The notes beneath the pieces are model-generated. The model saw only the letters and a list, made by a program, of their open reading frames with translations. It ran no database searches and had not been told where the DNA came from. A DNA stretch of 7,072 nt, from the NCBI GenBank assembly GCA_003164375.1, contig PLTE01000378.1, positions 5,818 through 12,889 of the forward strand. The letters are read 5' to 3'. Position 1 is the stretch's first letter. Every line of letters begins with the position of its first letter. Made by a program: the position numbers and the translations under genes. Shown here piece by piece: positions 1 through 6,113 of the stretch. Source of the stretch: Hyphomicrobiales bacterium. Its GTDB lineage: Bacteria; Pseudomonadota; Alphaproteobacteria; Rhizobiales; Xanthobacteraceae.

Positions 1-513
1 GCCGATGTCATGACCTTCGAGGAGCATCGCGGCCCGATCCGCGGCCGCACCGTGGCCTGGACTGGCGATGCCAATAACGTGCTGACCTCCTGGCTGCACG
101 CCGCCGAGCGCTTCGCGTTTCGCCTGCGCGTGGCGACCCCGCCGGAACTCGCGCCGAAGAAGCCGTTGCTCGACTGGATAAAATCCTCCGGCGCCGCGAT
201 CAGCATCGGCAGCGATCCGGACGAGGCGGTCAAAGGCGCCGATTGCGTCGTCACCGACACCTGGGTCTCGATGGGCGACCGCAACGGTGCGCGCCGCCAC
301 AATCTGCTCAAGCGCTATCAGGTCAATGCGCGGCTCATGGCGCGGGCCAAGCCGGATGCCATCTTCATGCACTGCCTGCCGGCGCATCGCGGCGAAGAGG
401 TCACCGACGAGGTGATCGACGGGCCGCATTCGGTGGTGTTCGACGAAGCCGAAAACCGACTGCACGCCCAGAAGGGCATTTTGGCGTGGTGCCTGCACGT
501 CAATGGAAGTTGA
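1..513 (+). CDS. argF: Ornithine carbamoyltransferase, C-terminal part (5' end outside window)
   Basis: Transfers the carbamoyl group from carbamoyl phosphate to ornithine to give citrulline, in cytoplasmic arginine biosynthesis. The frame is open from base 1, so the gene starts upstream. About 170 residues are visible of a family length near 305-310, covering the ornithine-binding domain. Visible landmarks are the TGDANNVLTSW stretch at the start of that domain, the D-T-W-V-S-M-G ornithine loop (about 255-276), and the HCLPAHRGEEV motif with its active-site Cys codon at 373-375. The end, FDEAENRLHAQKGILAWCL, is typical of the family. This is the anabolic biosynthetic type by sequence, and argF followed by hslO is a familiar order in Rhizobiales. 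No terminator is evident after the stop, so hslO, 111 bp downstream, may be co-transcribed. Confidence 0.97.
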   Translation, partial: ADVMTFEEHRGPIRGRTVAWTGDANNVLTSWLHAAERFAFRLRVATPPELAPKKPLLDWIKSSGAAISIGSDPDEAVKGADCVVTDTWVSMGDRNGARRHNLLKRYQVNARLMARAKPDAIFMHCLPAHRGEEVTDEVIDGPHSVVFDEAENRLHAQKGILAWCLHVNGS

Positions 514-624
514 GGCCGGCACCAAGGAATATCCTCGACATATTGTGCCAAAAATGGCCTCCGGCAGCCGCACTACGGCAACCACGTCAAGCCCTCACAA
601 TTTGCCCGCTATCGCCTATATTTC

Positions 625-1635
625 ATGGCCATGAATGATCCCGATTTCGCCGTTCCGGTTCGCGAGCCCGCCCAAACGGGACTCGATGACACGATCCTGC
701 CGTTCGCGGTCAAGACGCTCGATCTGCGTGGCCGCATCGTGCGGCTGGGACCGGCGGTGGATACCATCCTGACCAGCCACGATTATCCCGGGCCGGTGGC
801 AAAACTGCTCGGCGAGGCGATCGTGCTCACGATCATGCTGGGCTCGAGCCTTAAATTCGAGGGCCGCTTCATCCTGCAGACGCAGAGCGACGGCCCGGTG
901 CGCATGCTGGTGGTCGATTTCACCTCGCCCGGCAAAGTACGGGCTTGTGCGCGCTTTGATGCCGACCGCGTCGCCGCAGCGATCTCAGCCAATGCGGCTA
1001 GTCCCGGACAATTGCTCGGCCACGGCCATCTCGCCATGACTATCGATCAAGGGCCGGACATGAGCCGCTATCAGGGGCTCGTGCCGCTGGAAGGCGGCGA
1101 TCTGGAACGGGCTGCGCATGAGTATTTTTCGCGCTCCGAGCAGATTCCGACCCGGGTGCGGCTCGCTGTCGCCGAAGAGTTTCGCGCTGGCGAAAACGGT
1201 GTGCGCCGGCAATGGCGCGCTGGCGGCATCTTGGTGCAGTTCCTGCCCAGTTCGGTCGAACGCCAGCGTCAGGCCGATATCGATCCCGGCGATGCGCCGC
1301 CCGGTACCGCGGCCCATGTGGTCGCGGAGGACGAGGCCTGGGTCGCGGGCCGCTCGCTGGTCGCGACCGTCGATGCCATCGAACTGATCGATCCGGAGCT
1401 ATCGAGCGAGCGGCTGGCCTACCGCTTGTTCCACGAGCACGGGGTCCGGGTGTTCCGTGCGGCGCCGGTCAATGCGCAGTGCTCATGCTCGCGCGACAAT
1501 GTCGAGAACATGCTGAAGAGTTTCTCGCAGCAGGATCGCGACGACATGGTCGAGGATGGCCGGATTACCGTGACCTGCGAATTCTGCAGCTCTACTTATG
1601 TGTTCGCGCCGCACCAGATCGCGGCCAACGCCTAA
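625..1635 (+). CDS. hslO: Hsp33 redox-regulated holdase chaperone
   Basis: Cytoplasmic chaperone that is switched on by oxidation: zinc-bound cysteines form disulfides and the protein then holds unfolding proteins. The 336-residue product has the N-terminal Hsp33 fold (about 24-250) and the C-terminal zinc/redox switch, with Cys286 and Cys288 (C-S-C) and Cys318 and Cys321 (C-E-F-C). All four zinc ligands are present. It is slightly longer than the roughly 290-residue E. coli protein, with an extra N-terminal stretch and an acidic linker (about 217-240), as often seen in alphaproteobacteria. The ATG at 625 has no clear Shine-Dalgarno sequence, and an in-frame ATG at 631 is equally possible. 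It lies 111 bp after argF on the same strand and its stop overlaps the stop of the convergent small gene by three bases. Confidence 0.95.
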   Translation: MAMNDPDFAVPVREPAQTGLDDTILPFAVKTLDLRGRIVRLGPAVDTILTSHDYPGPVAKLLGEAIVLTIMLGSSLKFEGRFILQTQSDGPVRMLVVDFTSPGKVRACARFDADRVAAAISANAASPGQLLGHGHLAMTIDQGPDMSRYQGLVPLEGGDLERAAHEYFSRSEQIPTRVRLAVAEEFRAGENGVRRQWRAGGILVQFLPSSVERQRQADIDPGDAPPGTAAHVVAEDEAWVAGRSLVATVDAIELIDPELSSERLAYRLFHEHGVRVFRAAPVNAQCSCSRDNVENMLKSFSQQDRDDMVEDGRITVTCEFCSSTYVFAPHQIAANA

Positions 1636-1862
1636 GGCTGCGCGCTCAGCGGGTGCGAACGTTGGTAGCGCGCGCGCGAGCGGTCGGCCAATTTTTGCAT
1701 GAAAACCGGATCGAGTTCCGCCGCAGCGAGTTGGGCGGGCACGGCGGATTCGGCGGCCGGCCCGATAGCGTCACGATGGCTGGAGGCGGCGCGCACGTAT
1801 TCGGCCCCGACCAGCACCACGATCAGTGCCAAACCTACACGGACAAGCTTTGTCCCGTTCAT
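1632..1862 (-). CDS. Small secreted or membrane-anchored protein, unknown function
   Basis: I do not recognise a family. The 76-residue product opens with MNGTKLVRVG, then a hydrophobic helix (about 6-20) and an A-x-A-like site (V-R-A, residues 23-25), which fits a signal peptide or a single N-terminal anchor. The remainder is Ala-rich and ends in a basic segment (FMQKLADRSRARYQRS). The start at 1862 is chosen because a purine-rich GAGAGAG stretch lies about 9-15 nt upstream. An in-frame ATG at 1892 would give 86 residues (MEWAMREWAA...) but would place charged residues ahead of the helix. The gene converges on hslO and the two stops share the bases CTAA. The AT-rich island upstream (about 1905-2010) could hold its promoter. 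The signal-peptide layout supports a real gene, but the short length leaves doubt. Confidence 0.55.
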   Translation of the reverse strand: MNGTKLVRVGLALIVVLVGAEYVRAASSHRDAIGPAAESAVPAQLAAAELDPVFMQKLADRSRARYQRSHPLSAQP

Positions 1863-1925
1863 CGCAGCCCACTCTCTCATTGCCCACTCCATTGCGAATC
1901 AATATGGCGATCAAATTAGCCTTTT

Positions 1926-2016
1926 TTGTGCAACGCAATATGAAACAAGAGACAAACGCCATATTTTCATATATCTAATTGAAATAACTAATATATTAAT
2001 TTTATTGCGCTGCAAT
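1926..2016. promoter_or_regulatory. Pair of inverted operator-like TGC dyads flanking the AT-rich stretch
   Basis: Bases 2004-2016 read ATTGC-GCT-GCAAT, a perfect 5-bp inverted repeat with a 3-bp spacer. About 65 bp away, the minus strand of 1926-1939 reads ATTGCGTTGCACAA, which shares the core ATTGCGYTGCA in inverted orientation. TGC-N3-GCA dyads resemble those I remember for TetR-like or PhaR-type regulators in alphaproteobacteria, but no specific regulator can be named from sequence alone. Position suggests control of the small minus-strand gene. Confidence 0.3.
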
Positions 2017-2131
2017 GACGGCGCCCTTCTGGCGGCCGGCCATCGCCTGCCGTCAGTGCCGAGCAGGTCTGCTGGCAATTGTGCGTGCCGGGGGCGGGCC
2101 TCGGCCATTAATTCATCGATGGCTGGTCGAA

Positions 2132-2155
2132 CGCGGATCACGAGGACGATCCGCG
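2132..2155 (-). terminator. Candidate stem-loop downstream of apaG
   Basis: A perfect 8-bp inverted repeat (CGCGGATC at 2132-2139, GATCCGCG at 2148-2155) with an 8-nt loop lies about 22 nt beyond the apaG stop. No U-run follows on the minus strand, so it is not a canonical intrinsic terminator. It may protect the 3' end of the transcript or pause transcription. Confidence 0.35.
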
Positions 2156-2177
2156 CCCGGATTTTCTCCAGAGCCGC

Positions 2178-2570
2178 TCAATTGATGGTGCGTTTGCTCT
2201 CGCCGCTGTCGAGCGAGAATGCCGGCACTTCGATATCGAAATGCTCGCCGGTGGTGGTCACCATGCCGTAGGTGCCGACCATGAAACCGGACGGCGTCTG
2301 CAGCGGCACGCCGCTGGTATATTCGAAAGACTCGCCTGCCTTAAGCGACGGTTCCTCGCCGACGACGCCGGCGCCGCGAACCTCTTGGCGGCGGCCGTGG
2401 GCGTCGGTGATGCGCCAATGGCGGGTCTTGAGCTGTACCGTCTCGGTGCCGTTATTGGTGATCGAGATCGTGTAGGCCCAGAAGTAATAATTATTCTCCG
2501 GCGACGACCGGTCAGCGACGAAACGCGGGGTCACCACGACCTCGATATTGCGGGTCATCGCACGATACAT
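2178..2570 (-). CDS. apaG: ApaG domain protein
   Basis: ApaG is a small immunoglobulin-like beta-sandwich protein named from its place beside apaH in enterics. It has been linked to Co2+ and Mg2+ handling, but its biochemical role is not settled. The 130-residue product spans nearly the whole family length. Hallmarks include the start NIEVVVTPRF, YYFWAYTISITNNGTETVQL, the RHWRITDAHGR segment, GVVGEEPSLKAGESFEYTSG, and the end GTYGMVTTTGEHFDIEVPAFSL. The start at 2570 (MYRAMTRN) is chosen because AGGA lies 8 nt upstream and because family members start near here. The open frame continues upstream to 2705, but that Arg/Gly-rich extension does not look like the family. An ATG at 2558 is an alternative. 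The gene stands alone, divergent from the opgC operon. Confidence 0.93.
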   Translation of the reverse strand: MYRAMTRNIEVVVTPRFVADRSSPENNYYFWAYTISITNNGTETVQLKTRHWRITDAHGRRQEVRGAGVVGEEPSLKAGESFEYTSGVPLQTPSGFMVGTYGMVTTTGEHFDIEVPAFSLDSGESKRTIN

Positions 2571-2907
2571 GACGCGGTTCCTGTCGCCCCTCTTGCCGCG
2601 CTCACGCCCCGGCGCACCGATTGGCGTGCGCTCGAAGCCTTCCCCTTCGGCGGACGGCGGAATGCCGCCACGGAGAAGTGAATATCGTCGTACCGGTAGT
2701 TGCAATAACCATGCGGAGGAGCTTTCTCAAGCCACACTTGCCGGATTAGATAGCGCAATGGTGTCCTTGCTCGGTGTATCGGCCGTGCCGTCGCCACGTC
2801 GCCTGCGGCGGAAATGATCATAGAACCTAGTCCGCAATGGAAACGTCCGCGCAGCCGTGTCTGTAGAGCCGTCATGTCTGTAGAGCCGTCATGTCTGTAG
2901 AGCCGCC
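2571..2907. other. Divergent intergenic region between apaG and opgC
   Basis: No gene is supported in these 337 bp. It should carry the promoters of both divergent transcripts, but I see no convincing -35/-10 pair. Near apaG there are two small palindromes, GCGCAC/GTGCGC (2612-2617 and 2626-2631) and GGCGG/CCGCC (2656-2660 and 2665-2669), which could fold in the apaG leader. At the opgC end the 17-bp tandem repeat begins at 2858. A 125-codon minus-strand frame crosses the region but overlaps apaG and the repeats and has no recognisable domain. Confidence 0.6.
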
Positions 2908-2921
2908 ATGTCTGTAAAGCC
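2858..2921 (+). repeat. 17-bp tandem repeat, about 3.8 copies, over the opgC start codon
   Basis: The unit TGTCTGTAGAGCCGTCA occurs at 2858-2874 and 2875-2891 exactly, at 2892-2908 with one change, and partially at 2909-2921 with one change (GTAAAG for GTAGAG). Each full unit ends in the A of an ATG completed by the next unit, and each carries a GAG about 7-9 nt before that ATG. The repeat therefore multiplies the whole initiation region of opgC. Because 17 is not a multiple of three, each ATG lies in a different frame. Confidence 0.95.
2874..2917 (+). other. Two overlapping eight-codon mini reading frames before opgC
   Basis: The duplicated initiation region produces two short frames: MSVEPSCL (2874-2900, stop TAG) and MSVEPPCL (2891-2917, stop TAA). 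Their first codons copy the MSVKP start of opgC at 2908. The second one stops 10 nt past the opgC ATG. Whether they are translated is unknown. They could act as upstream frames that reduce or re-initiate translation of opgC. Confidence 0.4.
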
Positions 2922-4146
2922 AATGTTCGCACAGCAGATTATTGCAAGGCCTGTTCTTACCGACCCGTTGCCGGCGGGCGCTCCGATGCCGGCGGCCGCG
3001 ATCGAACGCGACCTGCGGCTCGATCTGTTTCGTGGCGTGGCGCTGTGGCTGATCTTTCTCGACCATATTCCGCAAAACATCATGAACTGGTTCACCATCC
3101 GCAATTACGGCTTTTCCGACGCGACGGAAATCTTCATTTTTATTTCCGGCTACACCGCGGCCTTCGTCTACGGCCGTGCCATGCGCGAACGCGGCATTAT
3201 CGTTGCCAGCGCGCGGGTGCTGCGGCGCGCCTGGCAGATCTATGTGGCGCATATCTTTCTGTTCACAATCTTCATGGCCGAAATCGCCTATGTGGCGGCG
3301 ACGTTCGACAATCCGCTCTACGCCGAGGAAATGAACATCCTCGATTTTCTCAAGCAGCCGGATATCACGATCTTCCAGGCGCTGTTGTTGAAGTTCAAAC
3401 CCGTCAACATGGACGTGCTGCCGCTCTACATCGTGCTGTTGCTGTTTTTTCCACCGATGCTGTGGCTGTTGCTGTGGCAGCCGGCATTCGCTTTGGCGGG
3501 TTCGGCGCTGGTCTATGTGCTGGCCTGGAATTTCGATTGGAATTTGCCGGCCTATCCGAACGGCGTGTGGTTTTTCAATCCGTTCGCCTGGCAATTGCTG
3601 TTCGTGTTCGGCGCCTGGTGCGCGCTCGGCGGCGCGCAGCGGCTGTCCGGCGTGCTGCGCTCGCGGGTCGTGCTCGGTATCGCGATCGCATATCTGGTAT
3701 TTGCTTTCGCCATCACCTTAACCTGGTATATCGAGCCGCTCGCACGCTTTGTGCCGGGCTGGTTAAGCGATTGGATGTATCCGATCGACAAGACCAATCT
3801 CGACGTGTTGCGTTTTGCCCATTTCCTCGCGCTCGCTGCGGTCACGGTGCGGTTCGTGCCGCGCGATTGGCCCGTATTGAAGTCGCCTTGGCTGCAGCCC
3901 GCCATCCGCTGCGGGCAACATTCGCTGGAGATTTTCTGTCTGGGCGTCTTCCTGGCGTTCGCCGGCCAGTTCATCATCAGCGAATGGTCGGGCGGACCCT
4001 TGGTGCAGACGGCCATTAGCCTTCTCGGCATTCTCATCATGATTGCGACAGCCAGTCTGGTATCGTGGTACAAGTATATCGAAGGGCGAAGTCCCAGCAC
4101 GCGCGTCAGACCACCGGACGCCGACCTCGCGGGGGGCGAGGCATGA
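2908..4146 (+). CDS. opgC: OpgC-family membrane acyltransferase
   Basis: Polytopic inner-membrane protein of the OpgC family. The best-known members put succinyl groups on osmoregulated periplasmic glucans, taking the acyl group from the cytoplasmic side. The 412-residue product has a short variable N-terminus, then the family's signature RDLRLDLFRGVALWLIFLDH (34-53), RNYGFSDATEIFIFISGY (65-82), FKPVNMDVLPLYIVLL (163-178), WFFNPFAWQLLFVFGAW (221-237) and HSLEIFCLGVFLAF (338-351). About ten hydrophobic helices are visible. The start is uncertain: 2908 lies in the tandem repeat, and 2923 (MFAQQ) and 2986 (MPAAA) are in frame with no better ribosome binding site. It overlaps the next gene by ATGA, which implies translational coupling. 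No opgG/opgH glucan synthase genes are in the window, so the true acceptor glycan is not shown; the symbol reflects family, not proven substrate. Confidence 0.9.
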   Translation: MSVKPMFAQQIIARPVLTDPLPAGAPMPAAAIERDLRLDLFRGVALWLIFLDHIPQNIMNWFTIRNYGFSDATEIFIFISGYTAAFVYGRAMRERGIIVASARVLRRAWQIYVAHIFLFTIFMAEIAYVAATFDNPLYAEEMNILDFLKQPDITIFQALLLKFKPVNMDVLPLYIVLLLFFPPMLWLLLWQPAFALAGSALVYVLAWNFDWNLPAYPNGVWFFNPFAWQLLFVFGAWCALGGAQRLSGVLRSRVVLGIAIAYLVFAFAITLTWYIEPLARFVPGWLSDWMYPIDKTNLDVLRFAHFLALAAVTVRFVPRDWPVLKSPWLQPAIRCGQHSLEIFCLGVFLAFAGQFIISEWSGGPLVQTAISLLGILIMIATASLVSWYKYIEGRSPSTRVRPPDADLAGGEA

Positions 4147-4913
4147 AGCTTTGCATGTCGATCTTTGCGACCATGGCTCTGGTCGCCGTTTGTCTGGACG
4201 GCGGCGCCCGTGCGGCGTCGGCGCCGGAGGAATGCGACGTGCCGCAATCCATGGTCGAGAGCGACAGCGATCTGCCGCGCGCGACGGAAGAGGCCAAGGA
4301 GCGTCATCGGCTCGACATCAGCGTGATCGGCACCGGATCGTCGGCACTGGCCGGCCCCGACGGCGCGAGCTTTGCCTATCCGGCGCGGCTCGACGATGCG
4401 CTCAAAGCGCGGCTGCCCGGCGCCGATATCAAAGTGACGACGCATGTCCAGCCGCGCGCGACCACCGCGAGCATGCTGGAGGGGCTCGGAAAAATCCTGT
4501 CGGATGACAAGCCGGCGCTGGTGATCTGGCAGGCCGGCACCGCCGACGCGCTCTCTGGCATCGAGCCGGAGGACTTCCGTTCCAGCCTCGACGACGGCGT
4601 CGCGACCATTCAAGCCGCGGGCGCCGACGTCATCCTGATGAACATGCAATACTCGCCGCGCACCGAAGCCATGCTCGACGTTTCGGCCTACGCCGACGTC
4701 ATGCGCGTGGTGGCGCAGCAGCGCGGCGCGGTCCTGTTCGACCGCCTGGCGATCATGCATTACTGGAATGACGCCGGCGCGTTCGACCTCTATGCCGCTA
4801 CCAAGAAGTATGATATGGCGCGCCGTGTTCATGAGTGCATCGGCTGGGCCCTGGCGTCGCAAATCATCAATGCCGCTCATCTTGACGCCGTGAGAATGCA
4901 AACGACGCGGTAA
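4143..4913 (+). CDS. Exported SGNH-like protein, probably inactive (pseudoenzyme)
   Basis: 256 residues with a signal peptide (MKLCMSIFATMALVAVCL, cleavage likely near A-R-A at 22-24) and one SGNH-type domain (about 57-245). It aligns with the next gene product: LVIWQAGTADAL matches LVLWQVGTNSVL, and ADVILMNMQYSP matches ADVVLIDLQFAP. In that alignment the block I serine remains (S67 in IGTGSSALAG), but the block II glycine is Arg105, the block III asparagine is Ala134 (G-T-A), and the Asp/His of block V become Lys221 and Asp224. It therefore lacks most of the usual catalytic and oxyanion residues and may bind a glycan or assist its neighbour instead. The start at 4143 overlaps the opgC stop (ATGA) and follows a strong GGGGGGCGAGG site; a longer frame from 4065 lies inside opgC and lacks a signal peptide. 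It overlaps the next gene by one base (TAATG). Confidence 0.85.
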   Translation: MKLCMSIFATMALVAVCLDGGARAASAPEECDVPQSMVESDSDLPRATEEAKERHRLDISVIGTGSSALAGPDGASFAYPARLDDALKARLPGADIKVTTHVQPRATTASMLEGLGKILSDDKPALVIWQAGTADALSGIEPEDFRSSLDDGVATIQAAGADVILMNMQYSPRTEAMLDVSAYADVMRVVAQQRGAVLFDRLAIMHYWNDAGAFDLYAATKKYDMARRVHECIGWALASQIINAAHLDAVRMQTTR

Positions 4914-5899
4914 TGACTACGAACAAACAAACAATAAGCTCCGGCTGGGTGAGGGCTGCGGTCGTTATCGCCGTTCTCGCGGTACCTGCCTTTGTTGCAG
5001 TGCATACAACAGCGCGGGCCGAGATGTTGCAGACTCAGGTGCTGCAGGCGCAGGCTTTGCCGGCTGCGCATTTTGTCGCACCCACCATCATACCGGTCGC
5101 GGCGCCCGGCGGCGCGCCGGCCGCTACGCCGGCGGTGGCGATCTCGGAAACCAAACATGCCGCGCTGCCGCCGTCCGCACAGCCGCTTCCGCCGTCGCTC
5201 GACGACTGCACTGCGCCGGCTCAATACTCGCGCTTCGATCGCCCTTTGGTGCGCACCATGCGGCGTCTGGGCAGCGGCGAGCCGCTCACCATCGTCGCCA
5301 TCGGTTCGTCCTCCACCGCCGGGTCCGGCGCCAGTTCCCGCGACGCCAGTTATCCGAATAGGCTTGCCGATGAGTTGCGCCAGCGCTTCCCCGGCCATGA
5401 CATCACCGTGCTCAACCGCGGCATCAACGGCGAAGAGACCAACAACATGATGGCGCGGTTCGCCGCCGACGTGATCGCCGCGCATCCGCAACTGGTGCTC
5501 TGGCAGGTCGGCACCAATTCGGTGCTGCGGGATCGGCCGCTGGAAAAACACGCGGTCGAACTTCGCGAAGGCATCGACGAGCTGAAAGCCACCGGGGCCG
5601 ACGTGGTCCTGATCGACCTGCAATTCGCGCCGGCGGTTATCGCCAAGTCCGAGACGCCGGGCATGACCGAGCAGATCGCGCTCGCGGCCAAGGACGAGAA
5701 TGTCGATCTGTTCCGGCGTTTTGCGGCGATGCGCGACTGGTCCGAAGTCCAGCATCTGGCCTTCGATAAATTCATCTCGCCCGACCGGCTGCACATGAAC
5801 GACTGGGGCTATGCCTGCATGGCAAGACTGCTCGGCTCGGCCATCGCCGAAGCCGCGAGCCGGCCGATCGCCTCGGCCGCCGCGCGCCCCGCGCGCTAA
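4913..5899 (+). CDS. Exported SGNH/GDSL-family esterase or acyltransferase
   Basis: 328 residues. A hydrophobic segment (about 13-30) followed by A-R-A (34-36) fits a signal peptide or anchor. An Ala/Pro-rich linker (about 37-100) leads to an SGNH hydrolase domain (about 122-312). Landmarks are block I AIGSSSTAG with likely nucleophile Ser133, block II NRGINGEE with oxyanion Gly173, block III WQVGTNS with Asn202, and block V DRLHMNDWGY with Asp291 and His294. The set is complete, so the protein is probably an active periplasmic enzyme that hydrolyses or transfers ester-linked acyl groups. GSS in place of GDS is a known variant in this superfamily. The start overlaps the previous stop (TAATG) with only a weak purine site, so it relies on coupling. 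The place after OpgC suggests a substrate in the same acylated periplasmic glycan, which is inference. It ends the operon; a palindromic repeat follows 66 bp later. Confidence 0.88.
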   Translation: MTTNKQTISSGWVRAAVVIAVLAVPAFVAVHTTARAEMLQTQVLQAQALPAAHFVAPTIIPVAAPGGAPAATPAVAISETKHAALPPSAQPLPPSLDDCTAPAQYSRFDRPLVRTMRRLGSGEPLTIVAIGSSSTAGSGASSRDASYPNRLADELRQRFPGHDITVLNRGINGEETNNMMARFAADVIAAHPQLVLWQVGTNSVLRDRPLEKHAVELREGIDELKATGADVVLIDLQFAPAVIAKSETPGMTEQIALAAKDENVDLFRRFAAMRDWSEVQHLAFDKFISPDRLHMNDWGYACMARLLGSAIAEAASRPIASAAARPAR

Positions 5900-5964
5900 A
5901 GAATTCATCGGCCTCTCATCGCTCGCTCCAAAAACACGACGTCGTTCTCGCGACGCCCGCGGTC

Positions 5965-6079
5965 ACCCTCTCCCGCGTGCGGGAGAGGGTGGGGTGAGGG
6001 CACGTTTCCGCCGGGCTGAGACTCGCGCGCCAGACCCTCACCCGCTTCGCTTGCGACCTCTCCCGCAAGCGGGAGAGGT
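5965..6079. repeat. Inverted pair of palindromic REP-like elements
   Basis: Hairpin one is ACCCTCTCCCGC (5965-5976) with its exact complement at 5979-5990. Hairpin two is ACCTCTCCCGC (6056-6066) with its complement at 6069-6079. Next to them lie GGGTGAGGG (5992-6000) and CCCTCACCC (6035-6043), which are also exact complements. The layout is one element (hairpin plus GGGTGAGGG) present twice in opposite orientation. Similar sequences are widespread between genes in Bradyrhizobium and relatives, as I recall them. It lies between the SGNH operon and the convergent Cys-rich gene and could slow transcription from both sides, though neither hairpin is followed by a proper U-run. Confidence 0.85.
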
Positions 6080-6113
6080 GAAAAAAGCAATCTCGCTCCC
6101 GCGGCGCTTCGCA

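Larger units (their letters stand above)
1863..2177. other. Intergenic region with AT-rich island
   Basis: This 315-bp stretch lies between the small minus-strand gene and apaG. About 1905-2010 is strikingly AT-rich against a GC-rich background, with runs such as ATATATCTAATTG and CTAATATATTAATTT, and it holds two TGC-type dyads. The rest (2017-2177) is GC-rich again. A 76-codon minus-strand frame (1911-2141) crosses the island, but it has no convincing ribosome binding site or recognisable domain, so I do not call it. The most likely role is the upstream control region of the small minus-strand gene, plus the 3' untranslated part of apaG. Confidence 0.6.

Noticed and set aside
1911..2141. 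76-codon minus-strand frame across the AT-rich island
   Set aside because: There is no convincing ribosome binding site or recognisable domain, and base composition changes abruptly in the middle of the frame, as expected for chance reading of a regulatory region.
2571..2705. 45-codon N-terminal extension of apaG
   Set aside because: The Arg/Gly-rich extension does not resemble ApaG, and the start at 2570 has a better placed AGGA and gives the usual family length.
2858..2921. Direct repeats as phage attachment site or plasmid iterons
   Set aside because: There is no integrase, tRNA gene or replication protein nearby, and the repeat is exactly centred on the opgC initiation codon, which fits slippage duplication better.
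2555..2932. 125-codon minus-strand frame with repeated RHDGSTDMTALQT-like peptides
   Set aside because: The repeats come from the 17-bp DNA tandem repeat. The frame overlaps apaG, its start lies inside opgC, and it has no domain I recognise.
3552..4901. 449-codon minus-strand frame opposite opgC and the first SGNH gene
   Set aside because: It is a long antisense frame typical of high-GC coding DNA, rich in His and Arg, with no domain. The plus-strand genes have clear family signatures.
4877..5908. 343-codon minus-strand frame opposite the second SGNH gene
   Set aside because: The plus strand encodes a complete SGNH domain with all catalytic blocks. The antisense frame is a composition artefact.
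5965..6079. Canonical Rho-independent terminator
   Set aside because: The hairpins are strong but neither is followed by a U-run on the strand of the gene that precedes it; the A6 at 6081-6086 is on the wrong side for the plus strand and comes before the hairpin on the minus strand.
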